From contig NZ_VMOA01000048.1 of NCBI RefSeq assembly GCF_020662345.1, positions 1 to 42,327 on the forward strand: a DNA stretch of 42,327 nucleotides, in the 5' to 3' direction. The notes below the pieces were generated by a model, which had not been told where the DNA came from, ran no database searches, and saw only the letters and a list, made by a program, of their open reading frames with translations. The DNA is from Methylobacterium sp. W2. Lineage in GTDB: Bacteria; Pseudomonadota; Alphaproteobacteria; Rhizobiales; Beijerinckiaceae. The position numbers and the translations under genes are program-made. Positions 1-7,893 of the stretch are shown here, piece by piece; the stretch's first letter is position 1, and every line of letters begins with the position of its first letter.

Positions 1-192
1 GCCGCACCCCGCCCGACGGGAGCCAGGCCCACCGGATCGAAGCCTTCCCCATCCTCCGCCGCCAAGCCGGCGGTGACGAAGACGGCCTCCCTCAAGCCCG
101 CGCCGGCCAAGCCGAAGGCCACGGACGGGTTCGACACCGAGCGCCTGAACGCGCTCCTGCGCGGCGACCCGATCACCCCGCCGCGGCGGTGA
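1..192 (+). CDS. 3' end of a cut gene, Ala/Pro/Lys-rich tail
   Basis: An open frame runs from the first base to TGA at 190-192, about 63 residues. It is dominated by Ala, Pro, Lys and Thr and ends in a short, more ordinary segment (DTERLNALLRGDPITPPRR). The low-complexity part looks like a disordered linker, perhaps DNA-binding or envelope-facing. The body of the protein lies outside the window, so I cannot name a family. It is treated as coding because the frame stays open in high-GC DNA with GC-rich third positions and because a new gene with its own ribosome binding site follows 140 bases later. Confidence 0.55.
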   Translation, partial: AAPRPTGARPTGSKPSPSSAAKPAVTKTASLKPAPAKPKATDGFDTERLNALLRGDPITPPRR

Positions 193-334
193 TCGAGACC
201 CACCCTTCCCCTGACGGCTGGAGCGAATTGCGCCGCCCCTCGACGCATTGCTTCCCCCCATCTCGCGCCCGAGCCCCGCTTCGGATCTTGGTGTAAACCC
301 CGTCCCATCCCCGAGGCGGGACGGGAGGAACGTC

Positions 335-1240
335 GTGGGGCTGATCTACGCGCTCGGAGCCTACCTGAGCTGGGGCATCGTCGTGCCGGTGCATTTCCGG
401 CTGCTCGATTCGGTGCCGGCCGGCAGCATTCTGGCCCACCGCATCGTCTGGTCGAGCGTGCTCGTGGTCGGCCTGCTGGCGGTCCTGCGCCGGCGGGTGC
501 GCAACCCGTTTCCCCTGAGACGGCGCCATGCGCTCCTGGTCGCCTCGGCCGGGCTCATCGCCGTCAACTGGCTGCTCTACCTCGTGGCGGTCCAGTCCGG
601 GCACATGCTGGATGCGAGTCTGGGCTATTTCATCAATCCGCTGATGAGCGTGGCGCTCGGCGCCCTCGTCCTCGGCGAGCGGCTGCGGCCGGTCCAGGCC
701 GTGGCGGTGGGGCTCGCCGCCGCCGGCGTGATCCTGGCGGTGGTCCTGGCCGGGCACCTGCCCTGGCTGTCCCTGACTCTCGCCGCGAGTTTTTCGCTCT
801 ACGGGCTGGTGCGCAAGGTGGTGGGCGTCGACGCCATGGTGGGCTTTGCCGCCGAGACCTTCCTGCTCCTGCCCGCCGCCGGACTCTATCTCGGCCTCGC
901 CGCCCCCTCCGTGGTGAGCGGCGATCCCGTCCGCCTCGGCCTCCTGCTCCTCACCGGCGCCACCACCGCTCTGCCGCTGATCTGGTTCGCCGCCGCCGCC
1001 CAGCGCCTCACCCTCTCCACCCTCGGGCTGATGCAATACCTCGCCCCCTCCTGCCTGTTGGGCCTCAGCGTCCTCGTCTATGGCGAGCGTCTGGAGCCGC
1101 ATCGACTGGTCCTGTTCGTGCTGATCTGGCTGGCGCTGGCGCTCTATGCCGCCGATTCCTTCCGCGCGGCGCGCAACGCGAAGGGGCCGCCGCAGCCCGC
1201 CGCCACTGGCCCCGACCGCCCCGGCATGCGATCGTTCTGA
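335..1240 (+). CDS. rarD: RarD-type EamA/DMT family permease
   Basis: Predicted inner-membrane protein of 301 residues with about ten hydrophobic segments, the arrangement of the drug/metabolite (EamA) superfamily. The opening GLIYALGAYLSWGIVVPVHF and the segment SLGYFINPLMSVALGALVLGE are typical of the RarD branch, called chloramphenicol-sensitive permeases although the natural substrate is not settled. I chose the GTG at 335 because a GGGAGGAA Shine-Dalgarno lies just before it and the RarD-like sequence begins there. An upstream in-frame ATG at 248 would add a Pro/Arg-rich, non-membrane leader. The next gene starts 20 bases after the stop on the same strand, so the two are probably co-transcribed. 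Confidence 0.85.
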   Translation: MGLIYALGAYLSWGIVVPVHFRLLDSVPAGSILAHRIVWSSVLVVGLLAVLRRRVRNPFPLRRRHALLVASAGLIAVNWLLYLVAVQSGHMLDASLGYFINPLMSVALGALVLGERLRPVQAVAVGLAAAGVILAVVLAGHLPWLSLTLAASFSLYGLVRKVVGVDAMVGFAAETFLLLPAAGLYLGLAAPSVVSGDPVRLGLLLLTGATTALPLIWFAAAAQRLTLSTLGLMQYLAPSCLLGLSVLVYGERLEPHRLVLFVLIWLALALYAADSFRAARNAKGPPQPAATGPDRPGMRSF

Positions 1241-1260
1241 GCGAGGTTCGGAGGGCCGGG

Positions 1261-2253
1261 ATGCGCAACCTGATCACCGATATCGCCGGTATCACCGTGG
1301 GCCACGCCCAGGATGCGCGCGTGGCGAGCGGCACCACCGCGATCCTGTTCGACACAGCCGTGGTGGCGGGTGTCGACGTGCGCGGCGGCGGGCCGGGGAC
1401 CCGGGAGACCGACCTCCTCGATCCCGAGCGCACGGTGGAGCGCATCGACGCCCTGGTCCTGTCCGGTGGCTCGACCTTCGGTCTCGACGCGGGAGCCGGC
1501 GTCGTCGCTTGGCTCGCCGAGACGGGGAGGGGGTTTCCCATCGCCGACATCCGCGTCCCCATCGTCCCCGGCGCGATCCTGTTCGATCTCCTCAACGGCG
1601 GCGACAAGAACTGGGGCCGCTTCTCGCCCTATCGCGACCTCGGCTACGAGGCCGCCGCCGCGGCGGCGCAGGATTTCCCCCTCGGCACCGTGGGGGCAGG
1701 CTACGGCGCGCGCACGGCCAACCTCAAGGGCGGCCTCGGCTCGGCCTCCTCCTCGGTGAGCGGCACGCCCGCGCGGGTCGGCGCGCTCGTGGCTGTCAAC
1801 GCCTTCGGCCGGGTCACGGTGGGGGAGGGGCGCCGGTTCTGGGCGGCGCCGTTCGAGCGGGAGGGGGAGTTCGGCGGCCTCGGCTTCCCCGATCCGATGC
1901 CGGCGGACGCCTTCACCTGGCCGCGCGAGGCCCCGCCCGGCACCAGCACGACGCTTGCCGTCGTCGCCACCGACGCGATCCTCACCAAAGCTCAGTGCCG
2001 CCGCCTCGCGGTGATGGCGCAGGACGGCCTGTCGCGGGCGATCCACCCCGTCCACACGCCGCTCGACGGCGACGTGGTCTTCGCAATCTCCAACGGGCGG
2101 GTTCCCCTCACCGATCCCGTCACCGACCTCGCCCGCCTCGGCGCGGCGGCGGCCGACACCCTCGCCCGCGCGGTGGCCATCGGGGTCCACGCGGCGACCG
2201 GCCTGCCGGGCTTGGCGATGCCGCCCGCCTGGCGCGACCTGTGGGGCGGGTGA
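1261..2253 (+). CDS. P1-family peptidase / NylC-DmpA-like N-terminal nucleophile hydrolase
   Basis: Protein of 330 residues matching the self-processing P1 (DmpA/BapA/NylC) family, which hydrolyses beta-amino acyl peptides, D-peptides or linear amides. Family hallmarks include NLITDIAGITVGHAQD at the start, the GGGPGTRETDLL and LSGGSTFGLDAGAGV glycine-rich blocks, and GAGYGARTANLKGGLGSAS in the middle. The segment GTSTTLAVVATDAIL (residues 227-241) corresponds to the autocleavage site of the NylC branch, where chain cleavage exposes an N-terminal Thr. By that comparison the nucleophile would be Thr230 after Ser229, where NylC itself has Asn before the Thr. No signal peptide is obvious, so it is probably cytoplasmic. 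Its 20-base distance from the permease suggests one transcript. The substrate cannot be read from sequence. Confidence 0.85.
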   Translation: MRNLITDIAGITVGHAQDARVASGTTAILFDTAVVAGVDVRGGGPGTRETDLLDPERTVERIDALVLSGGSTFGLDAGAGVVAWLAETGRGFPIADIRVPIVPGAILFDLLNGGDKNWGRFSPYRDLGYEAAAAAAQDFPLGTVGAGYGARTANLKGGLGSASSSVSGTPARVGALVAVNAFGRVTVGEGRRFWAAPFEREGEFGGLGFPDPMPADAFTWPREAPPGTSTTLAVVATDAILTKAQCRRLAVMAQDGLSRAIHPVHTPLDGDVVFAISNGRVPLTDPVTDLARLGAAAADTLARAVAIGVHAATGLPGLAMPPAWRDLWGG

Positions 2254-2280
2254 GGCCTCCGGAGGTGTCCCCTGGTGCTC

Positions 2281-3825
2281 CTACAGGATGTAGAAATCGT
2301 CCGCCGTCAGCTTGAGGTTCGCGTTGAGCGTGGCGAACTGCACCGCACTCGCACCACCGTTGCCGTCGGCATCGTACGACACGGCGCCGGTCTTGGAATT
2401 GTAGAGGATCCGATCACCGCCATCGGTGGCCTTGGCGCCGATGACGAAGGCGTCGGAGGTGAGAGGGCCCTCCGCGAGGGCGGCAAAGACAGGGTGATCG
2501 AGCCTGATCCTGTCGTCGGACACGGAAAAGTCGACGATCCGGTCGACGTTCGACACGGCATTCGGCGTGCTATCGAAGACGAAGGTGTCGTGGCCGAGAC
2601 CGCCCGTCAGGATGTCCTTGCCGAGACCGCCGAAGAGAATGTCGGCTCCATCGCCACCCGACAGGCGGTCGTTTCCCGCAAGACCTCGAAGCGTATCGTT
2701 GCCGTCGAGCCCGAGGAGCGTATTCTTGACCTGGGAGCCCGTGATGAAATCTATCAACTCCGATCCGGTGACGTTTTCGATGGAAATCAGATCATCCTTT
2801 TTTCCCATCAAGTCGTAGCCGGACGATTGCTCCAGGTTCACCCTGATGCCGTTGCCCCATCCGGTTTCGAGAGAGTAATCCACCGTATCGATCCCTCGTC
2901 CGCCGTCGAGATGATCGGCGCCCGCGAGGCCGGAGAGGATGTTGTCGTCATCGGAGCCGATGATCGTATCGTCGCTTGTCGTTCCCACGACGTCTTGAAT
3001 GCCGATCAGCCTGTCGTCCTCAGACGGGGAGAGGAAGCGTCCAAAGCCGCTCCCATCCGGATTGCCCGCCAGTTCGACGATCACGCCCGTCGACTTCGCG
3101 ATGTCGTACCGGACCGTGTTGTGGGTTCCGCCGCCGCCGTTGATGATGTCCGCGCCGGCACCGCCGCTGAACGCTTCGTAGGACGCCGTCTTCGATCCCA
3201 TGAAGGAATCGGCCTTGTCCGTACCGATGATCAACTCGACGTTCTTGATCGAATCCACGAATCCGTAGGTATCGGTCGCCGTGCCCTTCTCGAGATCGAC
3301 CTTGATGGCCCTGCCGCCGGACTCGCGACCGTAGTCCACGACGTCGTAATCCCCGATCCCTCCGTCGATCGCATCCTTGCCGGAGCCACCCACGAATGTA
3401 TCCGAGCCGAATCCGCCGAGAAAGGTATCGGCCTTCTGGCCGCCGAAGAACCTATCGTCCAAAGACGCACCGTAGACGGTCAGTGCGATGGGGGCGAACA
3501 GCTTGAGGAGCGGCCCCTTATCATCGAAACTCGAATCGGTCAGTGCAATGCGAAAGGCATTCGCGCTGAGCGAAAGTCCCGACATCGTCCATTGCGTCGA
3601 TCCGTCGACGTGGATCAAACTAATCGACTTGATCGTCCCGGCCTTGATGTCTCCGCTTTTCGTGTATTGGAAGCCGGATCCGACCAGTTCCATTCCATAG
3701 GAGGTACCATCGTTGCGCGAGAGCGTATATTTGGTGGAGGACGTCTTTCTGAGAAAACCCGCGGACCATGCACCATGGATTGCTTCAATATCGAAGTAGT
3801 TGTCTTCAACCTGAACGGTGGCCAT
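2281..3825 (-). CDS. RTX (hemolysin-type calcium-binding repeat) secreted protein
   Basis: A 514-residue protein with no Sec signal. The first ~125 residues have no family I recognise. They are followed by calcium-binding GGxGxDxxx nonapeptides in several clusters: roughly residues 127-160 (KADTFLGGFGSDTFVGGSG), 215-230, 290-310 and 370-415 (GLDGNDTLRGLAGNDRLSGG). The last ~100 residues resemble the serralysin-type C-terminal domain (TFVFDSTPNAVSNVDRIVDF) and end DDFYIL, a hydrophobic tail like those read by type I secretion systems. No protease HExxH or lipase motif is visible, so it may be a surface or matrix protein. Codon use is visibly less GC-biased than in the neighbours, which suggests later acquisition. 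It is convergent with the P1 hydrolase. No type I exporter genes are in the window. Confidence 0.85.
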   Translation of the reverse strand: MATVQVEDNYFDIEAIHGAWSAGFLRKTSSTKYTLSRNDGTSYGMELVGSGFQYTKSGDIKAGTIKSISLIHVDGSTQWTMSGLSLSANAFRIALTDSSFDDKGPLLKLFAPIALTVYGASLDDRFFGGQKADTFLGGFGSDTFVGGSGKDAIDGGIGDYDVVDYGRESGGRAIKVDLEKGTATDTYGFVDSIKNVELIIGTDKADSFMGSKTASYEAFSGGAGADIINGGGGTHNTVRYDIAKSTGVIVELAGNPDGSGFGRFLSPSEDDRLIGIQDVVGTTSDDTIIGSDDDNILSGLAGADHLDGGRGIDTVDYSLETGWGNGIRVNLEQSSGYDLMGKKDDLISIENVTGSELIDFITGSQVKNTLLGLDGNDTLRGLAGNDRLSGGDGADILFGGLGKDILTGGLGHDTFVFDSTPNAVSNVDRIVDFSVSDDRIRLDHPVFAALAEGPLTSDAFVIGAKATDGGDRILYNSKTGAVSYDADGNGGASAVQFATLNANLKLTADDFYIL

Positions 3826-3888
3826 GGAGATTCCCCAGTCGATCAGGGGACCAATCCTGATTTTTCAGGGGGAAGTCGAGATTCCATT

Positions 3889-3922
3889 CCGCAACACTCC
3901 CAAAATCGGCGAGATGTTGCGG
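3889..3922 (-). promoter_or_regulatory. Inverted repeat upstream of the RTX gene
   Basis: CCGCAACA at 3889-3896 is mirrored exactly by TGTTGCGG at 3915-3922, with an 18-base spacer, starting about 64 bases upstream of the RTX start codon. A smaller dyad, CCTGA-TTTT-TCAGG, lies at 3856-3869 between it and the gene. The larger one could be an operator for a dimeric regulator or part of a structured leader. No downstream gene on the plus strand fits a terminator role. No regulator is assigned. Confidence 0.35.
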
Positions 3923-4040
3923 TTTTGTCGCAGATCGGCCGACGACCTAGTCTGGTTGCGATGAGCAGCGCCCGGAGACGCGCGGGGGCCGCGGCATCCG
4001 CCGCCGTCCCGACCCGCGTGGGGAGGGGAACCCGGGAGGC

Positions 4041-4316
4041 TCACTCCCCTTTGGCGTCCTCGACCAACTGAGCCAGCCCCGCATCCACCTCGGCCCCGAG
4101 GAGGGCTCGCTCGGCATCGCTGAGGTCGCGTGCCCATGTCGGGCCGGCGAACCCGGCGGCGCATTTGGCCCGTTCGGCCGCGATATAGGCTTCCGTCTCC
4201 TCCGGCTGCCGGCGCATGGCCTCGGCAAAGCCGAACCAAGCCGCGCGCTCCACCACGGCGAGGCGGGCGCGCAGGCGGATCATCACTGCTCGGTCCGGGC
4301 TGACGTCGTCGCTCAT
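4041..4316 (-). CDS. Small uncharacterised protein, 91 aa
   Basis: I do not recognise this protein. It has 91 residues, is mostly helical by composition (many Ala, Glu, Arg), and has no signal peptide or membrane segment. It starts MSDDVSPDRAVMIRLRARLA and contains a Trp/Phe patch (AAWFGFAEAMRR). AGGA lies about 11 bases before the ATG. It follows the small exported protein after 37 bases on the same strand, so the two may share a transcript. The reading frame has the GC-ending third positions expected of a real gene here, while overlapping frames give Arg/Pro-rich nonsense. Confidence 0.6.
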   Translation of the reverse strand: MSDDVSPDRAVMIRLRARLAVVERAAWFGFAEAMRRQPEETEAYIAAERAKCAAGFAGPTWARDLSDAERALLGAEVDAGLAQLVEDAKGE

Positions 4317-4353
4317 GGAGGATTCGTTCCTGGGGGATTCGCTCCCGGACGGA

Positions 4354-4560
4354 TCAGCGCCGCGGCTCGCAGCGGGTCTTCACGTAGGTGTCCGTATTGT
4401 TGCCGTGGCCGGCATTGGCCGCCAGGATCGGCCCCTGCATCATGCATTCCTGAAGCGTGTGGGCAGGCCCCGTGATGACGTCGAGGGCCGTCTCGCGGGA
4501 GCAGTCGGGGGCCTGGACCGTCGAGGCGCAGACCAGGGCAACGATGAGAACTGGGTTCAT
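4354..4560 (-). CDS. Small exported Cys-containing protein, 68 aa
   Basis: A protein of 68 residues starting MNPVLIVALVCASTVQA, a short hydrophobic leader that looks like a signal peptide. The mature part has three cysteines (in PDCSRE, QECMMQ and TRCEPR) and the run GPILAANAGHGNNTDTYVKT. Similar tiny exported proteins with three or four cysteines are common hypotheticals in Methylobacterium, with no known role. I chose the ATG at 4560 because it begins the hydrophobic leader. An in-frame start 36 bases upstream would put a polar stretch ahead of it. It is upstream of, and probably co-transcribed with, the 91-residue protein. Confidence 0.65.
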   Translation of the reverse strand: MNPVLIVALVCASTVQAPDCSRETALDVITGPAHTLQECMMQGPILAANAGHGNNTDTYVKTRCEPRR

Positions 4561-4854
4561 GAGACCGGAATCTAGATGCGCGGGGCAGGGCGGCAAGGGC
4601 GGCTTGCAGGAAAATGCAATGCCCCATGGTCATGTTCGACGAAGCGGTTCTGGACACATCCCGAAGCCAGGGGTATGCCCTGTAATAAGACAATTATCCT
4701 GAGCTTATTAGCTTAGGAAGTATACCCTAGGTCTTCCTGCCCATGATTGTCCGGCTCGTGCCTGTGGACGTATCGCCTCACGCTCCGCACCCTCGAGTCC
4801 ATCCGTGCTAAGATCGGTCTCGTCGCGGGCGCGATGCGGGACAGCGGAGCGGGA
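4561..4854. promoter_or_regulatory. Divergent intergenic region before the HerA-like gene
   Basis: This gap separates the minus-strand small exported gene from the plus-strand ATPase gene. It holds an AT-rich patch around 4680-4730, rare in this DNA, including a TATACC element. An imperfect dyad has arms AGGAAG (4715-4720) and CTTCCT (4733-4738). This is the best candidate for the ATPase promoter. Open frame continues upstream of the chosen ATPase start to 4747, but the added residues do not look like protein. Confidence 0.35.
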
Positions 4855-6393
4855 ATGACGGTGGGGATCGAGATGGGTCTGAGCATGGGCCCGGGCGAAG
4901 AGCCCGCCCGGCTCGATCTCGAGGAGCTGCTGGCTACCCGGCTCCTGGTCCAGGGCAATTCCGGCTCCGGCAAGTCGCATCTCCTGCGCCGCCTGCTCGA
5001 GCAGAGCGCGGGCTCGGTCCAGCAGGTAATTATCGATCCCGAGGGCGATTTCGTCACCCTGGCCGAAGCCTACGGCCATGTGGTCGTGGACGGCGCCCAT
5101 GGCGAGGGCGATCTGCAGGCCATCGCGGCGCGGGTGCGCGCCCATCGGGTCTCCGTGGTCCTCACCCTGGAGAGCCTCGACATGGAGGCGCAGATGCGCG
5201 CCGCTGCCGCCTTCCTCGGCGGCCTGTTCGAGGCCGAGCGCAGCCATTGGCACCCGGTCCTCGTGGTCGTCGACGAGGCGCAGATCTTCGCGCCCGCCGC
5301 CGCCGGCGACGTCTCCGACGAGGCGCGCAAGGCCTCCCTCGGGGCCATGACCAACCTGATGTGCCGTGGCCGCAAGCGCGGGCTCGCCGGCATCATCGCC
5401 ACCCAGCGCCTCGCCAAGCTCGCCAAGAACGTGGCGGCCGAGGCCACCAATTTCCTCATGGGCCGCACCTTCCTCGACATCGACATGGCGCGCGCCGCCG
5501 ATCTCCTCGGCCTCGACCGCCGCGGCGCCGAGCGGTTCCGCGATCTCTCCCGCGGCGAGTTCGTGGCCCTCGGCCCCGCGTTGAGCCGCCGGCCGCTGGC
5601 CCTGCGCATCGGTCCGGTCTCCACCTCGGCGCGCTCGGGCTCGCCCAAGCTCGTGCCGCTTCCCGCCCCCGCCGACGCGGATCTGCGCGCCCTCATTCTC
5701 ACCCGCTCGGCCGAGGATGGCCCGGCCTCCTGGGCCCCGGCACCGCGCACCCCGCCGACGCCGCGCGCGAGCCCGGCCGACCTCCTGCGCGAACTCAGCG
5801 CCTACCGGCCCGAGCCCGTCGAGGCCCCCGCCCCCCTGAGCGAGGAGGATCTGCGCGCCGGACTCGACGAAGTGCTGCGCGGCATCGCCGCCGATCCCGA
5901 TGCCGGGCGTCAGCCCGTGGCCGTGATCTACCAGGACTTTCTCGTCCGCTGCCGCATGCGCGGGCTCGACGGCGAATCCCTCACCCTCGCCGCCTTCCGC
6001 CGCCGCCTCGGCGTGGCGCGGGCCGGGTTCGACGGGCAGGCCTCCCCGGCCGATGGCGACGGGCGCTGGGACGAGGCGCAGGCCGCCGCCGCCAACCTGC
6101 CCGACGAGGTCCAGGGCCTGTTCCTGCTGCTCGCCCGCGCGGCCCTGGCCGGAGAGCCCTGCCCCGGCGACGAGGCCCTGGCGCGGGCCATCGGCAGCCG
6201 CTCGCCAGGTCGGGCCCGGCGGCTCCTCGCCTATGTGGAGACGCGGGGCACCATCGTCTGCCGCACGGATTTTCGCGGCAACCGCGTCATCGCCCTGCCC
6301 GTCCTCGGCTGCGAGACCGGGCCGGGCGACCCCAAGGCGATCCTGCCGGGAAGCGTCGAGCCGGAGATGCCGGGCCTGTTCGCGGCCGAATAG
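4855..6393 (+). CDS. HerA/DUF87-type ATPase, stand-alone
   Basis: About 512 residues. The N-terminal two-thirds is a RecA-like ATPase of the HerA/DUF87 group (hexameric DNA-pumping relatives of FtsK and VirB4). Walker A is GNSGSGKS at residues 34-41, IIDPEGDF follows, Walker B is VLVVVDEAQIF near 134-144, and GRKRGLAGIIATQRLAKL is the sensor/arginine region near 175-195. A Pro/Ala-rich linker near residue 300 leads to a C-terminal helical part with winged-helix-like ends. HerA normally works with the NurA nuclease or, in defence systems, with SIR2 or DUF4297 effectors, and none is adjacent. The ATG at 4855 was preferred because the HerA-like barrel begins there; ATGs at 4834 and 4747 are in frame. 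It is convergent with rutG, with a strong hairpin between them. Confidence 0.8.
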   Translation: MTVGIEMGLSMGPGEEPARLDLEELLATRLLVQGNSGSGKSHLLRRLLEQSAGSVQQVIIDPEGDFVTLAEAYGHVVVDGAHGEGDLQAIAARVRAHRVSVVLTLESLDMEAQMRAAAAFLGGLFEAERSHWHPVLVVVDEAQIFAPAAAGDVSDEARKASLGAMTNLMCRGRKRGLAGIIATQRLAKLAKNVAAEATNFLMGRTFLDIDMARAADLLGLDRRGAERFRDLSRGEFVALGPALSRRPLALRIGPVSTSARSGSPKLVPLPAPADADLRALILTRSAEDGPASWAPAPRTPPTPRASPADLLRELSAYRPEPVEAPAPLSEEDLRAGLDEVLRGIAADPDAGRQPVAVIYQDFLVRCRMRGLDGESLTLAAFRRRLGVARAGFDGQASPADGDGRWDEAQAAAANLPDEVQGLFLLLARAALAGEPCPGDEALARAIGSRSPGRARRLLAYVETRGTIVCRTDFRGNRVIALPVLGCETGPGDPKAILPGSVEPEMPGLFAAE

Positions 6394-6395
6394 GC

Positions 6396-6420
6396 CGCGC
6401 CCCTCCTGTGAAGGGGCGCG
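6396..6420. terminator. Bidirectional hairpin terminator between the HerA-like gene and rutG
   Basis: CGCGCCCCT (6396-6404) pairs perfectly with AGGGGCGCG (6412-6420) across a seven-base loop. It begins three bases after the stop of the plus-strand gene and ends six bases before the stop of the minus-strand gene. No T-tract is present. The position between convergent genes is the main argument for a terminator. Confidence 0.6.
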
Positions 6421-6426
6421 CCGTCG

Positions 6427-7737
6427 TCACACCCGCGCGCGTCCGATCCTCGTCATGCCGAGGAGGTGATAAATCAGGATGGCGCCGAAGGTGGCGGTGC
6501 CGATGCCGCCGAAGGCGAAGGAGCCGAACTTCAGGGTGAGGTCGCCCGCTCCCAGCACCACGGCGACGCCCACGGTGAGGAGGTTGCGGGCATTGGCGAA
6601 GTCCACCCGGTTCTCCACCCAGATCCGCCCGGCGGTGGCCGCGATCAGCCCGAACACCACCACCGACAGGCCGCCGATCACCGGCACCGGCAGGGTCAGG
6701 ATCAGCGCCCCGAATTTCGGGCACAGGCCGAACAGGATCGCGGTGAAGCCGGCCACCACGAAGACCAGGGTCGAGTAGATCTGGGTCATGGCCATGACCC
6801 CCATATTCTCCGCATAGGTCGTCACCCCCGTGCCGCCGAGCCCGCCCGACAGCATGGTGGCGAGGCCGTCCCCGAGGAAGGCGCGGGCGATGTAGGGGTC
6901 GAGGTTGCGGCTCGTCATCGCGCCGATGGCTTTGATATGGCCGAGATTCTCGGCGATCAGCACCACGAAGACCGGGGCGATGAGAGCGATCGCCTTGGGG
7001 TCGAAGACAGGCGCCACGAAGCCCGGCACGCCGATCCAGGGGGCGGCCATGACGGCGGAGAAATCGATGGGCTTGGCGAGACCGAACCCGTTGGCGAGGA
7101 GGAGATAGAGCAGGTAGGCGAGGGCCGCGCCGATCAGGATCGGCAGGCGCCGGGCGAGGCCGGGCGCGTAGATGGTGATGACGCTGACGATGACCACCGT
7201 CAGAAGGCCGAACCAGGTGTCGAAGGCGGAGGCCGAGATGATCCGCGTCGCGATCGGCGCGAGGTTGAGGCCGATGGCGGCCACCACCGCGCCGGTCACC
7301 ACCGGGGGCATCACCCGCTCCACCCAGGCATAGCCGACGAGGCCGATGACGGCGCCGACGAGGCCGTAGAGCAGGCCTGCCGCGACGATGCCGCCGAGCG
7401 CCACGGCGATGTTGGGGTTCGGCCCCGCCCCGGCATAGCCCGTGGCCGCGATCACCACCCCGACGAAGGCCGCCGACGAGCCGAGATAACTCGGCACCCG
7501 GCCTCCCGTGGCGAGGAAGAAGATCAGCGTGCCGATGCCGGAGAAGAAAATCGCCAGATTGGGGTCGAACCCCATCAGGATCGGCATCAGGGCGGTGGCA
7601 CCGAACATCGCCACCACGTGCTGGAAGCCGAGGAGCACGGTCTGGCCCGCCGGCAGCCGCTCGTCGGGCATGACGTCCGTGGCCTCGGACGTCGCATCCC
7701 TGGCGCGCCAGACGGGGAAATAGGGTTCGGCTGCCAT
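6427..7737 (-). CDS. rutG: Uracil/pyrimidine permease, NCS2 family (RutG-like)
   Basis: A 436-residue inner-membrane protein of the nucleobase:cation symporter-2 family with about fourteen membrane segments. Family features include GFQHVVAMFGATALMPILMG near the start, the helix-breaking half-helix GSSAAFVGVVIAATGY, VLIAENLGHIKAIG with the substrate-binding Glu region, and GGLGGTGVTTYAENMGVMAMT in the second repeat. These match RutG/UraA proton-coupled uracil transporters. I chose the ATG at 7737, preceded by GGAGA; the longer reading adds 24 non-membrane residues. It lies on the same strand as rutABCDF but is separated from rutF by two polysaccharide genes, so it probably has its own promoter. 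The name RutG rests on family and context; a xanthine or uric acid carrier is less likely. Confidence 0.8.
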   Translation of the reverse strand: MAAEPYFPVWRARDATSEATDVMPDERLPAGQTVLLGFQHVVAMFGATALMPILMGFDPNLAIFFSGIGTLIFFLATGGRVPSYLGSSAAFVGVVIAATGYAGAGPNPNIAVALGGIVAAGLLYGLVGAVIGLVGYAWVERVMPPVVTGAVVAAIGLNLAPIATRIISASAFDTWFGLLTVVIVSVITIYAPGLARRLPILIGAALAYLLYLLLANGFGLAKPIDFSAVMAAPWIGVPGFVAPVFDPKAIALIAPVFVVLIAENLGHIKAIGAMTSRNLDPYIARAFLGDGLATMLSGGLGGTGVTTYAENMGVMAMTQIYSTLVFVVAGFTAILFGLCPKFGALILTLPVPVIGGLSVVVFGLIAATAGRIWVENRVDFANARNLLTVGVAVVLGAGDLTLKFGSFAFGGIGTATFGAILIYHLLGMTRIGRARV

Positions 7738-7764
7738 GATCGCGTCGTCTCCGGACGGGTGGGG

Positions 7765-7790
7765 TCGCGTGATGCAGATCGCGTGATGCA
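7765..7790. repeat. Tandem 14-base repeat upstream of rutG
   Basis: TCGCGTGATGCA occurs twice, at 7765-7776 and 7779-7790, a 14-base period and so more than one helical turn apart. It lies 28-53 bases upstream of the rutG start. It could be a double binding site near the promoter or a small local duplication. It does not resemble the RutR operator upstream of rutA. Confidence 0.4.
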
Positions 7791-7848
7791 AGGAGCGTGG
7801 CAGCCGCATCCCATGGAGCGGCGCGAGGCTTCGGGACGATGTCCTGAG

Positions 7849-7893
7849 CGGGTTTCGCAGAAGTGCCCCCCGGTTCTGCGATAAAAGACCTGC
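7849..7893. repeat. Short palindromic repeat, copy A
   Basis: TCGCAGAA (7855-7862) and TTCTGCGA (7874-7881) form a perfect dyad inside a 45-base block. The block begins GGGTTT and ends AAAAGACCTGC, touching the stop codon of the O-antigen ligase-like gene. The same pattern (GGTTT, GCGAAAGTG, CCGGTTTTGCG, AAAACCTGC) recurs at 11144-11189, so I call it a small interspersed palindromic repeat. It may also act as a terminator hairpin, but there is no T-tract on the relevant side. Confidence 0.5.

Noticed and set aside
2275..4071. Long plus-strand open frame (~598 aa) opposite the RTX gene
   Set aside because: It is the antisense of a gene with clear RTX repeats and C-terminal domain; its translation resembles no family and continues past the RTX start into a non-coding stretch.
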